This document shows positions 1-6,886 of a stretch of DNA of 64,000 nucleotides, piece by piece. Under the pieces are notes generated by a model. The model was not told the DNA's origin, did no database searches, and saw nothing but the letters and a program-made list of their open reading frames with translations. Both the position numbers and the translations under genes were made by a program. Numbering within the stretch: the first letter of the stretch is position 1; every line of letters begins with the position of its first letter. This DNA is from Ornithinibacillus bavariensis (GTDB lineage Bacteria; Bacillota; Bacilli; Bacillales; Amphibacillaceae), in NCBI RefSeq assembly GCF_018333235.1, contig NZ_BORP01000001.1:434001-498000 (forward strand), written 5' to 3'.

Positions 1-338
1 AATTCCTCATCAGTCTCATCCTTAAAATCAACTCGGCCAAAATAAGGAGAGTCCTTTAAGCGTTCTAATGTTTTAAGTTGTTTATCAATCTCTCCATGAG
101 ATCGTTCTCGTTCCGAAAGTAATTCTGCTTGCTGTTTAATACTAGCCTGTGTTTCAATAACATCATCAAGCTCTTCAAGATTAACTGTAACATCTTCCCA
201 AAAATTTTTGCGGAGACCAATAATACTTTCTTTTAATCCTCCTGCTTTCGAATTGAGCTTCTTCTCTTTGATGTTGATTTCTTGAATGACATCATTAACT
301 CGTTTCTGCTCCATACGAATGTTAACGTCATTGTCCAT
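1..338 (-). CDS. helD: RNA polymerase recycling motor HelD, N-terminal part (cut by window edge)
   Basis: Only the first 112 codons are inside the window. They encode an alpha-helical, charged N-terminus ending in a KDSPYFGRVDFKDE-type segment, which is characteristic of the HelD N-terminal region. HelD is a UvrD-like ATPase that removes stalled RNA polymerase from DNA. The ATG at 336-338 was chosen over the one at 341-343 because GGAG at 347-350 lies 8 nt upstream and the downstream frame stays open to the edge. The helicase motifs lie outside the window, so the identification rests on the N-terminal domain alone. Confidence 0.75.
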   Translation of the reverse strand, partial: MDNDVNIRMEQKRVNDVIQEINIKEKKLNSKAGGLKESIIGLRKNFWEDVTVNLEELDDVIETQASIKQQAELLSERERSHGEIDKQLKTLERLKDSPYFGRVDFKDETDEE

Positions 339-527
339 TCCATCAACTCCAATCTTTTTCTTTTTAGTTGACTCCTCCGAATAGAAGTGATATAATAAAA
401 TAGGATAATTATTATCACATCATCGTGAAATCGGCAATCACTTGCCTATAGTAACATAAATAGGGGAATCATGCAACGTTTTCTTTGGAAACGTTTTTTG
501 TGTTTTCTTCCTTCTTTATCCTATGCG

Positions 528-911
528 TCAAGCCCTGTCCACGATTTCTATACTCCCATTATCAAATTCTTCGTTTTCTTTGTAGCTTCCTTTTGGAAAA
601 ATAAAAGTCCAAGGCATGCTTGTCCTTGCTTGAACGACAAGGTTAGGGTAAGTAAATGTATTTTCTGCGAATATTCTTCCATTATGGACATACTGTAAAT
701 TTCTTTTGATAAAAGGAAAGTCATGCTTCGTATAATTATGGATAAGAGCAATTAAGAGCAATTCATTTTTATAATTCATATCCCATCGAACTAATGTGAT
801 TTCAATGGAATTTCCTTTAGGTAATGCATTCTTAAAGCTATTCTCTATAATAATTCGATCCTTTTCGGAGATAGTCCTTGCCCAAGCATCCTCGTATATT
901 AGTCTTTGCAT
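528..911 (-). CDS. SLAP domain-containing protein
   Basis: A 127-residue protein with no signal peptide or membrane segment. The body matches the SLAP domain: an acidic W-x-R-T-I-S-E-K-D start, a central NELLLIALIHN strand pair, and a closing TSMPWTFIFPKGS motif near residues 97-109. SLAP domains occur in S-layer and accessory-Sec-associated proteins of Firmicutes, but the precise role is unknown. A GGAGAG ribosome site precedes the ATG. It is transcribed toward helD, with a gap of about 190 bp. A second SLAP copy or an adjacent accessory SecA would strengthen a surface-layer role; neither is present here. Confidence 0.7.
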   Translation of the reverse strand: MQRLIYEDAWARTISEKDRIIIENSFKNALPKGNSIEITLVRWDMNYKNELLLIALIHNYTKHDFPFIKRNLQYVHNGRIFAENTFTYPNLVVQARTSMPWTFIFPKGSYKENEEFDNGSIEIVDRA

Positions 912-1072
912 TAAAATTCTCTCCTCTATATTCTATTTTTATAAAAAATATATCTATACTATATCAAATTAGTGATCGGATGTATTAAACGTATGAAGCT
1001 TTTTTCTTGTTAAGTAGGATAATTCTAGGCAAACTAGTAAGTAGAACGAAAACTTATTTAGGAGGAAAGAGA

Positions 1073-1498
1073 ATGGAAATGACTGTTAAATGGAATGGGA
1101 AAATGGCTTTTACAGGATTAACACCATCTGGTCATGAATTAAAAATGGATGCATCACAGGATGATGGGGGAGAGAATTCTGGTGCCAGACCAACTGAGCT
1201 ACTATTAAGCGCAGTGGCAGGGTGCACAGGTATTGATATTATTTCGATTCTTAATAAAATGCGGTTAAGTCCAACTTCATTTGATATGAAGGTATCTGGG
1301 GACCGAGCAGATGAACATCCAAAGAAGTTCACAAAGGTGAATATTCATTATGCGCTAGAAGGTGAACTTCCGGAAGATAAAGTGATACGAGCAATCGATT
1401 TATCTAAGAATAAGTATTGCACTGTAGCACATTCACTAAGTGCAGAAATTACAGTTAGCTATTCAATAAATGGTATTAATGGAGAGAGAAGCCTATAA
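1073..1498 (+). CDS. OsmC family protein
   Basis: A 141-residue OsmC/Ohr-fold protein. It shows the RPTELLLSAVAGCTGID helix (around residues 40-56), with the first conserved cysteine in AGCTG, and a second cysteine in the C-terminal KYCTVAHSL motif. These two thiols are the expected redox pair for reducing organic hydroperoxides, so a peroxide-detoxifying role is likely. The start at 1073 is set by AGGAGG at about 1060-1065; longer in-frame extensions to 1007 lack a ribosome site. It stands as a single gene. Confidence 0.85.
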   Translation: MEMTVKWNGKMAFTGLTPSGHELKMDASQDDGGENSGARPTELLLSAVAGCTGIDIISILNKMRLSPTSFDMKVSGDRADEHPKKFTKVNIHYALEGELPEDKVIRAIDLSKNKYCTVAHSLSAEITVSYSINGINGERSL

Positions 1499-1711
1499 GC
1501 TTTTCTCTTATTTAATCAACTCTGTTCAAGTTCATGAACAAATAGTGGGTAAAGGAAAAATTGCTGGTTATCATCCAAAAATAATGGTAAATAATCAATG
1601 AAAGTACGTATTCATGAAAACGTTAGAACGATAAAGTGTAAAATCAAGAAGAAGAGCTATAAATCGACAGAGAATGTCGGTTGTTTTTTAGCCTAAAAAG
1701 GGTTATATCTA

Positions 1712-1739
1712 TTGACTTTTCAGTATATCAGTGTATAAT
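1712..1739 (+). promoter_or_regulatory. Sigma-A promoter of the TetR/SMR unit
   Basis: TTGACT (1712-1717) and TATAAT (1734-1739) are separated by 16 bp. The predicted start falls inside the TGAC-N5-GTCA palindrome at 1743-1755, just before the tetR ribosome site GGAGG. This arrangement suggests autorepression. Confidence 0.7.
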
Positions 1740-1742
1740 GAA

Positions 1743-1755
1743 TGACAATCAGTCA
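1743..1755. promoter_or_regulatory. Putative TetR operator 1 (TGAC-N5-GTCA)
   Basis: TGACAATCAGTCA is an inverted repeat with 5-bp spacing. The same half-sites occur upstream of the first SMR gene at 2478-2490. The site sits at the transcription start of the regulator gene, as expected for a TetR-family autorepressor. Confidence 0.55.
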
Positions 1756-1770
1756 CTGTGGAGGAAGTAA

Positions 1771-2352
1771 ATGGACAATAAAAAAGAGCGAATAATTCAT
1801 GCAGCAATGGATGTTTTTACAGAAAAAGGACTAGAAAAGACAAAAGTATCGGATATCGTAAAGAAAGCGGGTATCGCTCAAGGAACTTTTTATATTTATT
1901 TTTCTTCAAAGCTATCAGTCATCCCTTCTATTGCAGAAGTGATGGTGGAAAAGACACTTCATGAAATTATGCGTACTGTAAATATAAAGGATCCTTTCAA
2001 ACAGCAAATGGAGGGCGTTATCGATGTCGTTTTCTCTGTCACAAAGGAATTTCGTGAAATTTTTGCTTTAGTGTATGCAGGATTAGCAGCAACTGAATAC
2101 CTACAGGACTGGGAAACGCTATATTCACAGTATTACTCCTGGATGAGTAGGTTCCTAGGAAATGCAAAGGAAAACGGAATTCTTCGTGAGGATTTAGACC
2201 CTGATCAAACTGCAGTACTATTGATTGATCTTATCGAATCAGCCGCAGAACAAACTTTTTTATATTCTCATGGTGATAAAGATATGGAAGCAATCAAGAA
2301 AAAAGAGGTTTTAGAGTTTTCCATGTACGGCTTAGGTGTAAAACAATCATAG
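1771..2352 (+). CDS. yvdT: TetR/AcrR family repressor of the paired SMR transporter (YvdT-like)
   Basis: A 193-residue protein with an N-terminal TetR helix-turn-helix (residues about 8-52, including IAQGTFYIYFSSK) followed by an all-helical ligand domain. It precedes two small multidrug resistance genes on the same strand, the same gene set as Bacillus yvdT-yvdS-yvdR. A palindromic site overlaps its own promoter and a matching site lies before the first SMR gene. The simplest model is a repressor released by a transported cation or drug. The symbol rests on gene order and resemblance and is not proof of orthology. Confidence 0.75.
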   Translation: MDNKKERIIHAAMDVFTEKGLEKTKVSDIVKKAGIAQGTFYIYFSSKLSVIPSIAEVMVEKTLHEIMRTVNIKDPFKQQMEGVIDVVFSVTKEFREIFALVYAGLAATEYLQDWETLYSQYYSWMSRFLGNAKENGILREDLDPDQTAVLLIDLIESAAEQTFLYSHGDKDMEAIKKKEVLEFSMYGLGVKQS

Positions 2353-2477
2353 GACAGTAGAAAAAGTTACGAATCCCATAAGGTTAAGTAATAAAAGATG
2401 CTAGGTTTTATAGGAGTAGTTATTTGAAATAGATAATTTCCTTTAATGATTAAAGGAAATTTCTTTTAATAGGTGAA

Positions 2478-2490
2478 TGACTGAATGTCA
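2478..2490. promoter_or_regulatory. Putative TetR operator 2 before the SMR pair
   Basis: TGACTGAATGTCA, flanked as TGAATGAC...CAGTCAC, shares both outer arms with operator 1 at 1743-1755. It lies 26 bp before the ATG of the first SMR gene, so bound repressor could block transcription of the pair. Confidence 0.5.
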
Positions 2491-2515
2491 GTCACGAATG
2501 ATGGAGAGTGCTAGG

Positions 2516-2857
2516 ATGAATAAATCATGGATTTATGTTGTGTTAACCAGTTTGTCAGAATTAGTTTGGATTTATGGTTTTAATACGGCATCTACCTGGT
2601 GGCATTGGGCAATCATTGTAGCTTTTATACTAATGGATTTACACTTTTTAGCAAAAGCGTGTGAGGGTTTACCTACTGGAACGGTATATGCAATATTTGC
2701 AGGATTTGGTACGGTTGGAACATTTTTAATGGATACATTTATTTTTCATGAACATATCAGTACGGGAAAAGTGTTTTTCATTTTGCTAATAATAGCTGGA
2801 GTGATTGGGCTTAAGTTGTCAGATGATAAACCAAATAAAAAGAAAGGAGTTGCTTAA
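2516..2857 (+). CDS. yvdS: Small multidrug resistance (SMR) subunit 1, YvdS-like
   Basis: A 113-residue, four-helix SMR protein with the family pattern of short hydrophobic helices and a YAIFAGFGTVGTF segment in helix 3. SMR proteins exchange protons for small cationic compounds. Paired SMR genes normally make an antiparallel heterodimer with the partner that starts 3 nt downstream. The start at 2516 follows GGAG by 9 nt; the longer in-frame extension (from 2477) runs across the operator and is unlikely to be translated. The tail ends in a lysine cluster on the cytoplasmic side. Confidence 0.8.
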   Translation: MNKSWIYVVLTSLSELVWIYGFNTASTWWHWAIIVAFILMDLHFLAKACEGLPTGTVYAIFAGFGTVGTFLMDTFIFHEHISTGKVFFILLIIAGVIGLKLSDDKPNKKKGVA

Positions 2858-2860
2858 CCA

Positions 2861-3172
2861 ATGGGTTGGTTCTATGTAGTGTTGGCCGCGGTAAACGAAT
2901 TAATTGGTGTTTGGGGCTTGAATAAATTTAATGAAAGAAAAAATGTAACGAATGCACTAGTTTATGTCGGTGGTCTTGCCTTATCCTTTATGTTTATTTA
3001 TGCTTCATTTGATTATTTGCCAACAAGCATCGCTTATGCAACCTGGACCGGTGTAGGGACAGGCGGAGTTGTTCTCATGAACATGCTATTCTTTGGTGAA
3101 TCGAAAAGTCTATTTCGCATGGTCAGCCTGCTAGCAATAATTATCGGAGTTACTGGTTTAAAGATTGTATAA
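2861..3172 (+). CDS. yvdR: Small multidrug resistance (SMR) subunit 2, YvdR-like
   Basis: A 103-residue, four-helix SMR protein (helix 1 MGWFYVVLAAVNELIGVWG, helix 3 with ATWTGVGTGGVVL). The glutamate in helix 1 (Glu14) is at the position that couples proton and drug binding in EmrE. The start codon follows the upstream stop almost directly, indicating translational coupling. It is the likely obligate partner of the upstream SMR protein, and a terminator follows. Confidence 0.85.
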   Translation: MGWFYVVLAAVNELIGVWGLNKFNERKNVTNALVYVGGLALSFMFIYASFDYLPTSIAYATWTGVGTGGVVLMNMLFFGESKSLFRMVSLLAIIIGVTGLKIV

Positions 3173-3178
3173 TAAAAG

Positions 3179-3234
3179 GATGCCTGTCATGTTCCACGTT
3201 TTAATGAATATGGGATGTGACAGGCATCTTTTTT
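3179..3234 (+). terminator. Intrinsic terminator after the SMR pair
   Basis: GATGCCTGTCA pairs with TGACAGGCATC (11 bp), followed by a run of T. It closes the tetR-SMR transcription unit. Confidence 0.85.
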
Positions 3235-3323
3235 GATAATCATAGGTTGCTCTAAAGGCAAGATTTTTAATTCGTAAAATTGCTGGTACGGGACATACTT
3301 TCACATCTTATGTTTATTCTAAA

Positions 3324-3911
3324 TTACTTCGCAAAACGGTGATTACCGATAGTTAAAGTTAGTTGTCGTGATTTAATCCAGTTGCTCTTTGCAGTTTTAG
3401 GATTATAGAAGTAGATAGAACCACTACCTTGTCCTCTAAATGCAATAGCTTCTTTCACAGCCTTCATATCCTCAGCTTTATATCCACCGTTGATTTCTCC
3501 GTTTTCTACTGGTGTAAATGCGTAGTGTCCATTTGAACGTTCATAGATTACCCCTTTAATAGTGTTCGGGAAATCCTTGTGATCAACACGATTAAGAACG
3601 ACAGTTGCTACGGCAACTTTCCCTGCATAGGGCTCTCCTTTTGCTTCAGCATGTACTAGCTTTGCCATTAATTCTTTGTCAGCGATAGAAACATAGTCTG
3701 GTATTTTAATAGTTTCTCCAGCTAATAAAGTACTTCCAGATCGATTATTAGCAATTTGTAAATTATCTATAGTAGTACCATTTTTCTTGGCAATAGACGA
3801 GAAAGTGTCACCCTTTTGAACCGTATAAGGTGCTGCACCAGCAATAGATGGTAAAGTCAAAATAGATAATGACATTGTCGCGGTAACTAATAATTTTTTA
3901 AGTTTATTCAA
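3324..3911 (-). CDS. LysM plus SleB-type (hydrolase_2) cell wall hydrolase, YkvT-like
   Basis: A 195-residue secreted protein. The signal peptide covers residues 1-26 (ending IAGAA), one LysM repeat covers about 28-72 (YTVQKGDTFSSIAKKNG), and a hydrolase_2 domain covers about 78-195 with the LMAKLVHAEAKGEPYAGKVAVA start typical of SleB/CwlJ enzymes. It likely cleaves peptidoglycan; related proteins act on spore cortex or the vegetative wall. Translation starts at TTG (3909-3911) after AGGAGG. It is shorter than SleB and carries LysM instead of the SleB peptidoglycan-binding domain, so it is probably a YkvT-type paralogue. Confidence 0.8.
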   Translation of the reverse strand: MNKLKKLLVTATMSLSILTLPSIAGAAPYTVQKGDTFSSIAKKNGTTIDNLQIANNRSGSTLLAGETIKIPDYVSIADKELMAKLVHAEAKGEPYAGKVAVATVVLNRVDHKDFPNTIKGVIYERSNGHYAFTPVENGEINGGYKAEDMKAVKEAIAFRGQGSGSIYFYNPKTAKSNWIKSRQLTLTIGNHRFAK

Positions 3912-4414
3912 GTTGTTAACCTCCTAGTTATTTGCTAGTTTTGGGCTACAACTAGAGATTACTAGATGTAACATAACTTATCAGTAGAAAAATATGGTAG
4001 TCCATCAGAAGATACGAAAGATGCTAGGTTACCACTTGGATAAGCAATTGATTGGAATGTTATTCCAGTCTGAAAAAATCTCCACAAAGCGGAATTAACT
4101 CCAGAAAAATCCTTTATTCTAACAATTATTTCAAAAATGTTACCTTATTAATGGAATATGTCGTAAGAATCCTAGGATGAATGGAATTGCTGTTAAAAAA
4201 AGATGCTTAGCCGGATGGTAACATGGTATCCTGTTGAATGAAGGTCATTAAGAATGAGGCTAATACCTAAAGCCAACTTCTAATAAAAGGACTGGGTTCA
4301 AAGTTAAATGCAAACTAGGCTATTCACAGAAGTAAAACAGACCTTTTTTACTTTTTGCTGTTTTTGAAGGAAAGAATGCAAGGTAATTTATCGTTTGGGG
4401 AAAAGGAGACAAGC
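3912..4414. other. Intergenic region without recognisable gene
   Basis: About 500 bp between the hydrolase and the membrane cytochrome gene. No open frame with a ribosome site, hairpin terminator or repeat was recognised. The left end should hold the promoter of the hydrolase (minus strand) and the right end that of the membrane protein. It may be decayed sequence. Confidence 0.4.
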
Positions 4415-4882
4415 ATGAGTAAATGGTTTCTATTAAATTTTTTATTACTTGGTATCATCGTTTGGAATGTGGTTCACCATCCAAATATACAGATACATGT
4501 ATGGATAGGACTTTTGGGCGCATTATTGTTTTTATATAACTGGATGAGGAATGCTGTTTTTGAAACAATTCGTAATGTACCTAATCGGAGGACAAAAGTA
4601 AGACTTGCACGCTTTTCAAAGAAGGTAGTGACCATTCATCGATGGACAGGGAATATTGCATTTTTAGCTATTATGTTGCACGGAACGCTTGTTATTTACC
4701 GGTATGGATTTACAATATATAATGTGAAAATGCTTGTAGGAGTACTGGCACTACTTGCCTTAGCATTCCAAGTGCTAACTGGATGGCTGAGACTATACAA
4801 ACCTACTATAAAACTTAGATATGTTCACCTCTATACCGGTATGACCTTATTCTTTTTAATTCTTATCCACATGCTTCTCTAA
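4415..4882 (+). CDS. Four-to-five-helix membrane protein with bis-histidine heme pattern (ferric reductase/cytochrome b-like)
   Basis: A 155-residue integral membrane protein with hydrophobic helices near residues 3-19, 25-44, 70-90, 95-117 and 136-155. Two helices each carry a histidine pair about 15 residues apart (IHRWTG...MLH and VHLYTG...LIH), the arrangement that ligates two b hemes in cytochrome b561 and ferric-reductase-like domains. It may pass electrons across the membrane, but no flavin or NAD domain is present here. The start is set by AAAGGAGA 5-7 nt upstream. Its stop overlaps the convergent small gene by 4 bp. Confidence 0.6.
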   Translation: MSKWFLLNFLLLGIIVWNVVHHPNIQIHVWIGLLGALLFLYNWMRNAVFETIRNVPNRRTKVRLARFSKKVVTIHRWTGNIAFLAIMLHGTLVIYRYGFTIYNVKMLVGVLALLALAFQVLTGWLRLYKPTIKLRYVHLYTGMTLFFLILIHMLL

Positions 4883-5091
4883 GCTGTTTTTAAAAGATAA
4901 TAAAAAGAACCGTTTTCCCATTGCTTTGGATTACGATTCTTATGTTTCATTCGATACACATGATCTTTTTTTGTTTTCGTTTTTCTTGTTCTTAGATTTA
5001 ACTGAGCATAGGGGCTGCGATTTATTTCTGGATTTAGTCTGCCCTCGCGTACAAGTTTTTTTCGGTGCTTTAATGCTTTTGATTTACTCAT
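4879..5091 (-). CDS. Small basic protein of unknown function
   Basis: A 70-residue, lysine- and arginine-rich protein with motifs KALKHRKKLVREG and RKTKTKKDHVYRMKHKN. It is soluble with no signal peptide. Proteins of this pattern are widespread in Bacillaceae but have no assigned function; the charge suggests nucleic acid or ribosome contact, which is inference. AGGAAA precedes the ATG. The 3' end overlaps the convergent membrane gene, so readthrough or antisense effects are possible. Confidence 0.6.
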   Translation of the reverse strand: MSKSKALKHRKKLVREGRLNPEINRSPYAQLNLRTRKTKTKKDHVYRMKHKNRNPKQWENGSFYYLLKTA

Positions 5092-5117
5092 TTTCCTACT
5101 CTCCTATATATAATTTG

Positions 5118-5160
5118 GCTACCTTTAGCAGCTTTTAATTTATTATGAACTAAAGGTAGC
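5118..5160 (-). terminator. Hairpin downstream of the AAA ATPase gene
   Basis: GCTACCTTTAG and CTAAAGGTAGC form a perfect 11-bp stem with a 21-nt loop between the AAA gene stop and the next minus-strand gene. The U-tract on the minus strand is weak, so it may be a processing or attenuating hairpin and not a full terminator. Confidence 0.5.
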
Positions 5161-5183
5161 ACATGTCAATGTATTAATAAAAT

Positions 5184-6452
5184 TTAAAATCCTACTCTAC
5201 CACTTATATCATCCGTTACCCAATCCTGCTTCTGTACTTTCTTTTGATTTACTTGTAAATCATTTACGATTTTATCTATATCGACCTGTTTCTCATAATG
5301 CCAATCAAGTGCTATGGACATATATACTTCATTTAACTGTGCAATGGATAGCCCTTTTGTTTTACTGATTAACTTCTCCAGTTGATTTTCTTCTATAAAT
5401 TGGCTGATACCCTTCTTTAATAAATAATTTTTTCTTAGAATATCAGATGGCTGTTTAATTTCATAAGCACGATCGAAGCGTCCTGCACGATTAATTAAGG
5501 CGGGATCGATTTTTTCTGGGTAGTTTGTTGTTCCAATTAGAAAAATACCCTCTTTAGATGTTGCTCCATCTAGAGTATTAAGAAATACGGATCTAGATTC
5601 TTCAGGCATGGAGTCGATATCTTCTATCACTAGAACCATCGGGGCTAAACGTACTACTTTTGAAAAAATTTCACTTATTGAGTAACTAGAAGTGAATTCT
5701 GTGATTTGCCAGTAAACAATTGGAGCAGCAACACTTCCTGCAATAGATTTAACTAACGTAGTTTTTCCATTACCTGGACTGCCATATAATAATATCCCTC
5801 GTTTATAAGGAATATGGTACGTCTTAAAGAAAGTCCCGCTATGTAGGAAAAATTCATCAATGGAGCGAAAAATATCTGTCTTTATCCTATCCTCCAGTAA
5901 TACGTCCTCCCGTGCGATCTGCTGAGTGATTTTTTCTTTTGACCTAGTAAGTCCTTCATCAGTATCTGTAAAAACTGTAATTCCATCTAGCATAAACTGA
6001 CGCTCTAAATCATCGATATACTGTAGGAAGTCGAGGACTTGTCCGTCATTTTTTCCAAATAAATAGCTTTCCGTAAACGGGTGTCCATAACTATATACCG
6101 GCAGGGTAACTATTGCAATATCAAATACTGAAAAATAATAAATGTTATTCGTACTAGATGGCTTAATCTCGTGTTTGCCATTATCTTTCGGTAAAATATC
6201 TGCATGACCAAACGAATCGTATACACTAGCAACTAACTCAAGCTCTTCGGGTTTATTTTGCAGTATATCGCTAATTATTTCGTTAAAATCACCAGCATTT
6301 CTTCTCTCGGTATTATATAGCTGGAAAGAAAAACCATATTTTTCATTTAAGAATTCAATAACTTTGTTTATTGCAAACGTGTACTGATAATAATAGTGTA
6401 GCTTACGACTATCAGGGTTCTCGTATTTAATTAATGTCTCTACTTTTCTCAT
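5184..6452 (-). CDS. AAA family ATPase
   Basis: A 422-residue soluble protein. The N-terminal ~190 residues are unique and mostly alpha/beta. A classical AAA module follows: Walker A GSPGNGKTT (about residue 225), Walker B LVIEDID, sensor-1 TTN, and an NRAGRFDR segment with the arginine finger. The closest architecture is BCS1/26S-type single-ring ATPases acting on proteins. No protease, nuclease or membrane segment is fused. ATG 6452 was preferred over TTG 6458 because AAAGG then lies 8 nt upstream. The substrate is unknown, and the neighbours give no functional hint. Confidence 0.75.
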   Translation of the reverse strand: MRKVETLIKYENPDSRKLHYYYQYTFAINKVIEFLNEKYGFSFQLYNTERRNAGDFNEIISDILQNKPEELELVASVYDSFGHADILPKDNGKHEIKPSSTNNIYYFSVFDIAIVTLPVYSYGHPFTESYLFGKNDGQVLDFLQYIDDLERQFMLDGITVFTDTDEGLTRSKEKITQQIAREDVLLEDRIKTDIFRSIDEFFLHSGTFFKTYHIPYKRGILLYGSPGNGKTTLVKSIAGSVAAPIVYWQITEFTSSYSISEIFSKVVRLAPMVLVIEDIDSMPEESRSVFLNTLDGATSKEGIFLIGTTNYPEKIDPALINRAGRFDRAYEIKQPSDILRKNYLLKKGISQFIEENQLEKLISKTKGLSIAQLNEVYMSIALDWHYEKQVDIDKIVNDLQVNQKKVQKQDWVTDDISGRVGF

Positions 6453-6574
6453 GAACAAAACCTTTCTACAAAATATAGTAATGATAAAGAAAATTATAAC
6501 AAATAACTACAATTCAAGCTACTGAAGGTGCAACACTCTAAATGGAAAAGAAACACTCCCTAGCCGAGAAGATG

Positions 6575-6603
6575 ATGACAAGTAATCTTTTTATTGGTAT
6601 AAT
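6575..6603 (+). promoter_or_regulatory. Sigma-A promoter of the argS T-box transcript
   Basis: ATGACA (6575-6580) and TATAAT (6598-6603) are 17 bp apart, just upstream of T-box stem I. Confidence 0.65.
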
Positions 6604-6609
6604 GGTAAA

Positions 6610-6868
6610 AACTTTTACAACTAAAATCGTTGAGGAAGAGAGTAATTATTTGAAAAGCGAAGCGAGCTGGGGATGGTGGAAGCCTAGTGCATGATCAAAT
6701 AATGAACCGGACTTTGGAGATGCTTTCCTGAACCTTAGTAGGGAAAGACGGGGAGAGACCTCGTTATCAATTTAGAGTGGTTTTTATATGTTATAAAACA
6801 ATTAGAGTGGTACCGCGGGATTATTATAGCTCTCGCCTCTTTAACAATGAAGAGGTGGGGGCTTTTTT
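6610..6868 (+). promoter_or_regulatory. T-box riboswitch (arginine, CGG specifier) controlling argS
   Basis: This is a complete T-box leader. Stem I has a distal ATTATTTG/CAAATAAT helix (8 bp) and the GAGCTGGGGATGGTGGAAGCC region. The specifier loop reads GAAC-CGG-A, placing an arginine codon CGG at 6708-6710 in the same context as the B. subtilis glyQS specifier. The T-box element AGAGTGGTACCGCGG (6804-6818) carries TGGT, which pairs with an ACCA tRNA end. A terminator stem (GCCTCTT/AAGAGGT) with six T follows at about 6835-6868. Uncharged tRNA-Arg should stabilise the antiterminator and turn on argS. Confidence 0.92.
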
Positions 6869-6886
6869 AAATGGAGGAGAATAATA

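Noticed and set aside
476-501. Plus-strand terminator-like hairpin followed by T
   Set aside because: No plus-strand gene lies upstream to be terminated. On the minus strand, where the SLAP gene would need it, it lacks a T run, so it was not listed.
471-698. 75-residue plus-strand frame opposite the SLAP gene
   Set aside because: It overlaps the SLAP coding region, has no convincing ribosome site, and its early part is a hairpin (AACGTTT/AAACGTT).
5184-6452. AAA ATPase as part of an antiphage system
   Set aside because: No nuclease, protease or other defence gene is adjacent, and its neighbours are housekeeping genes.
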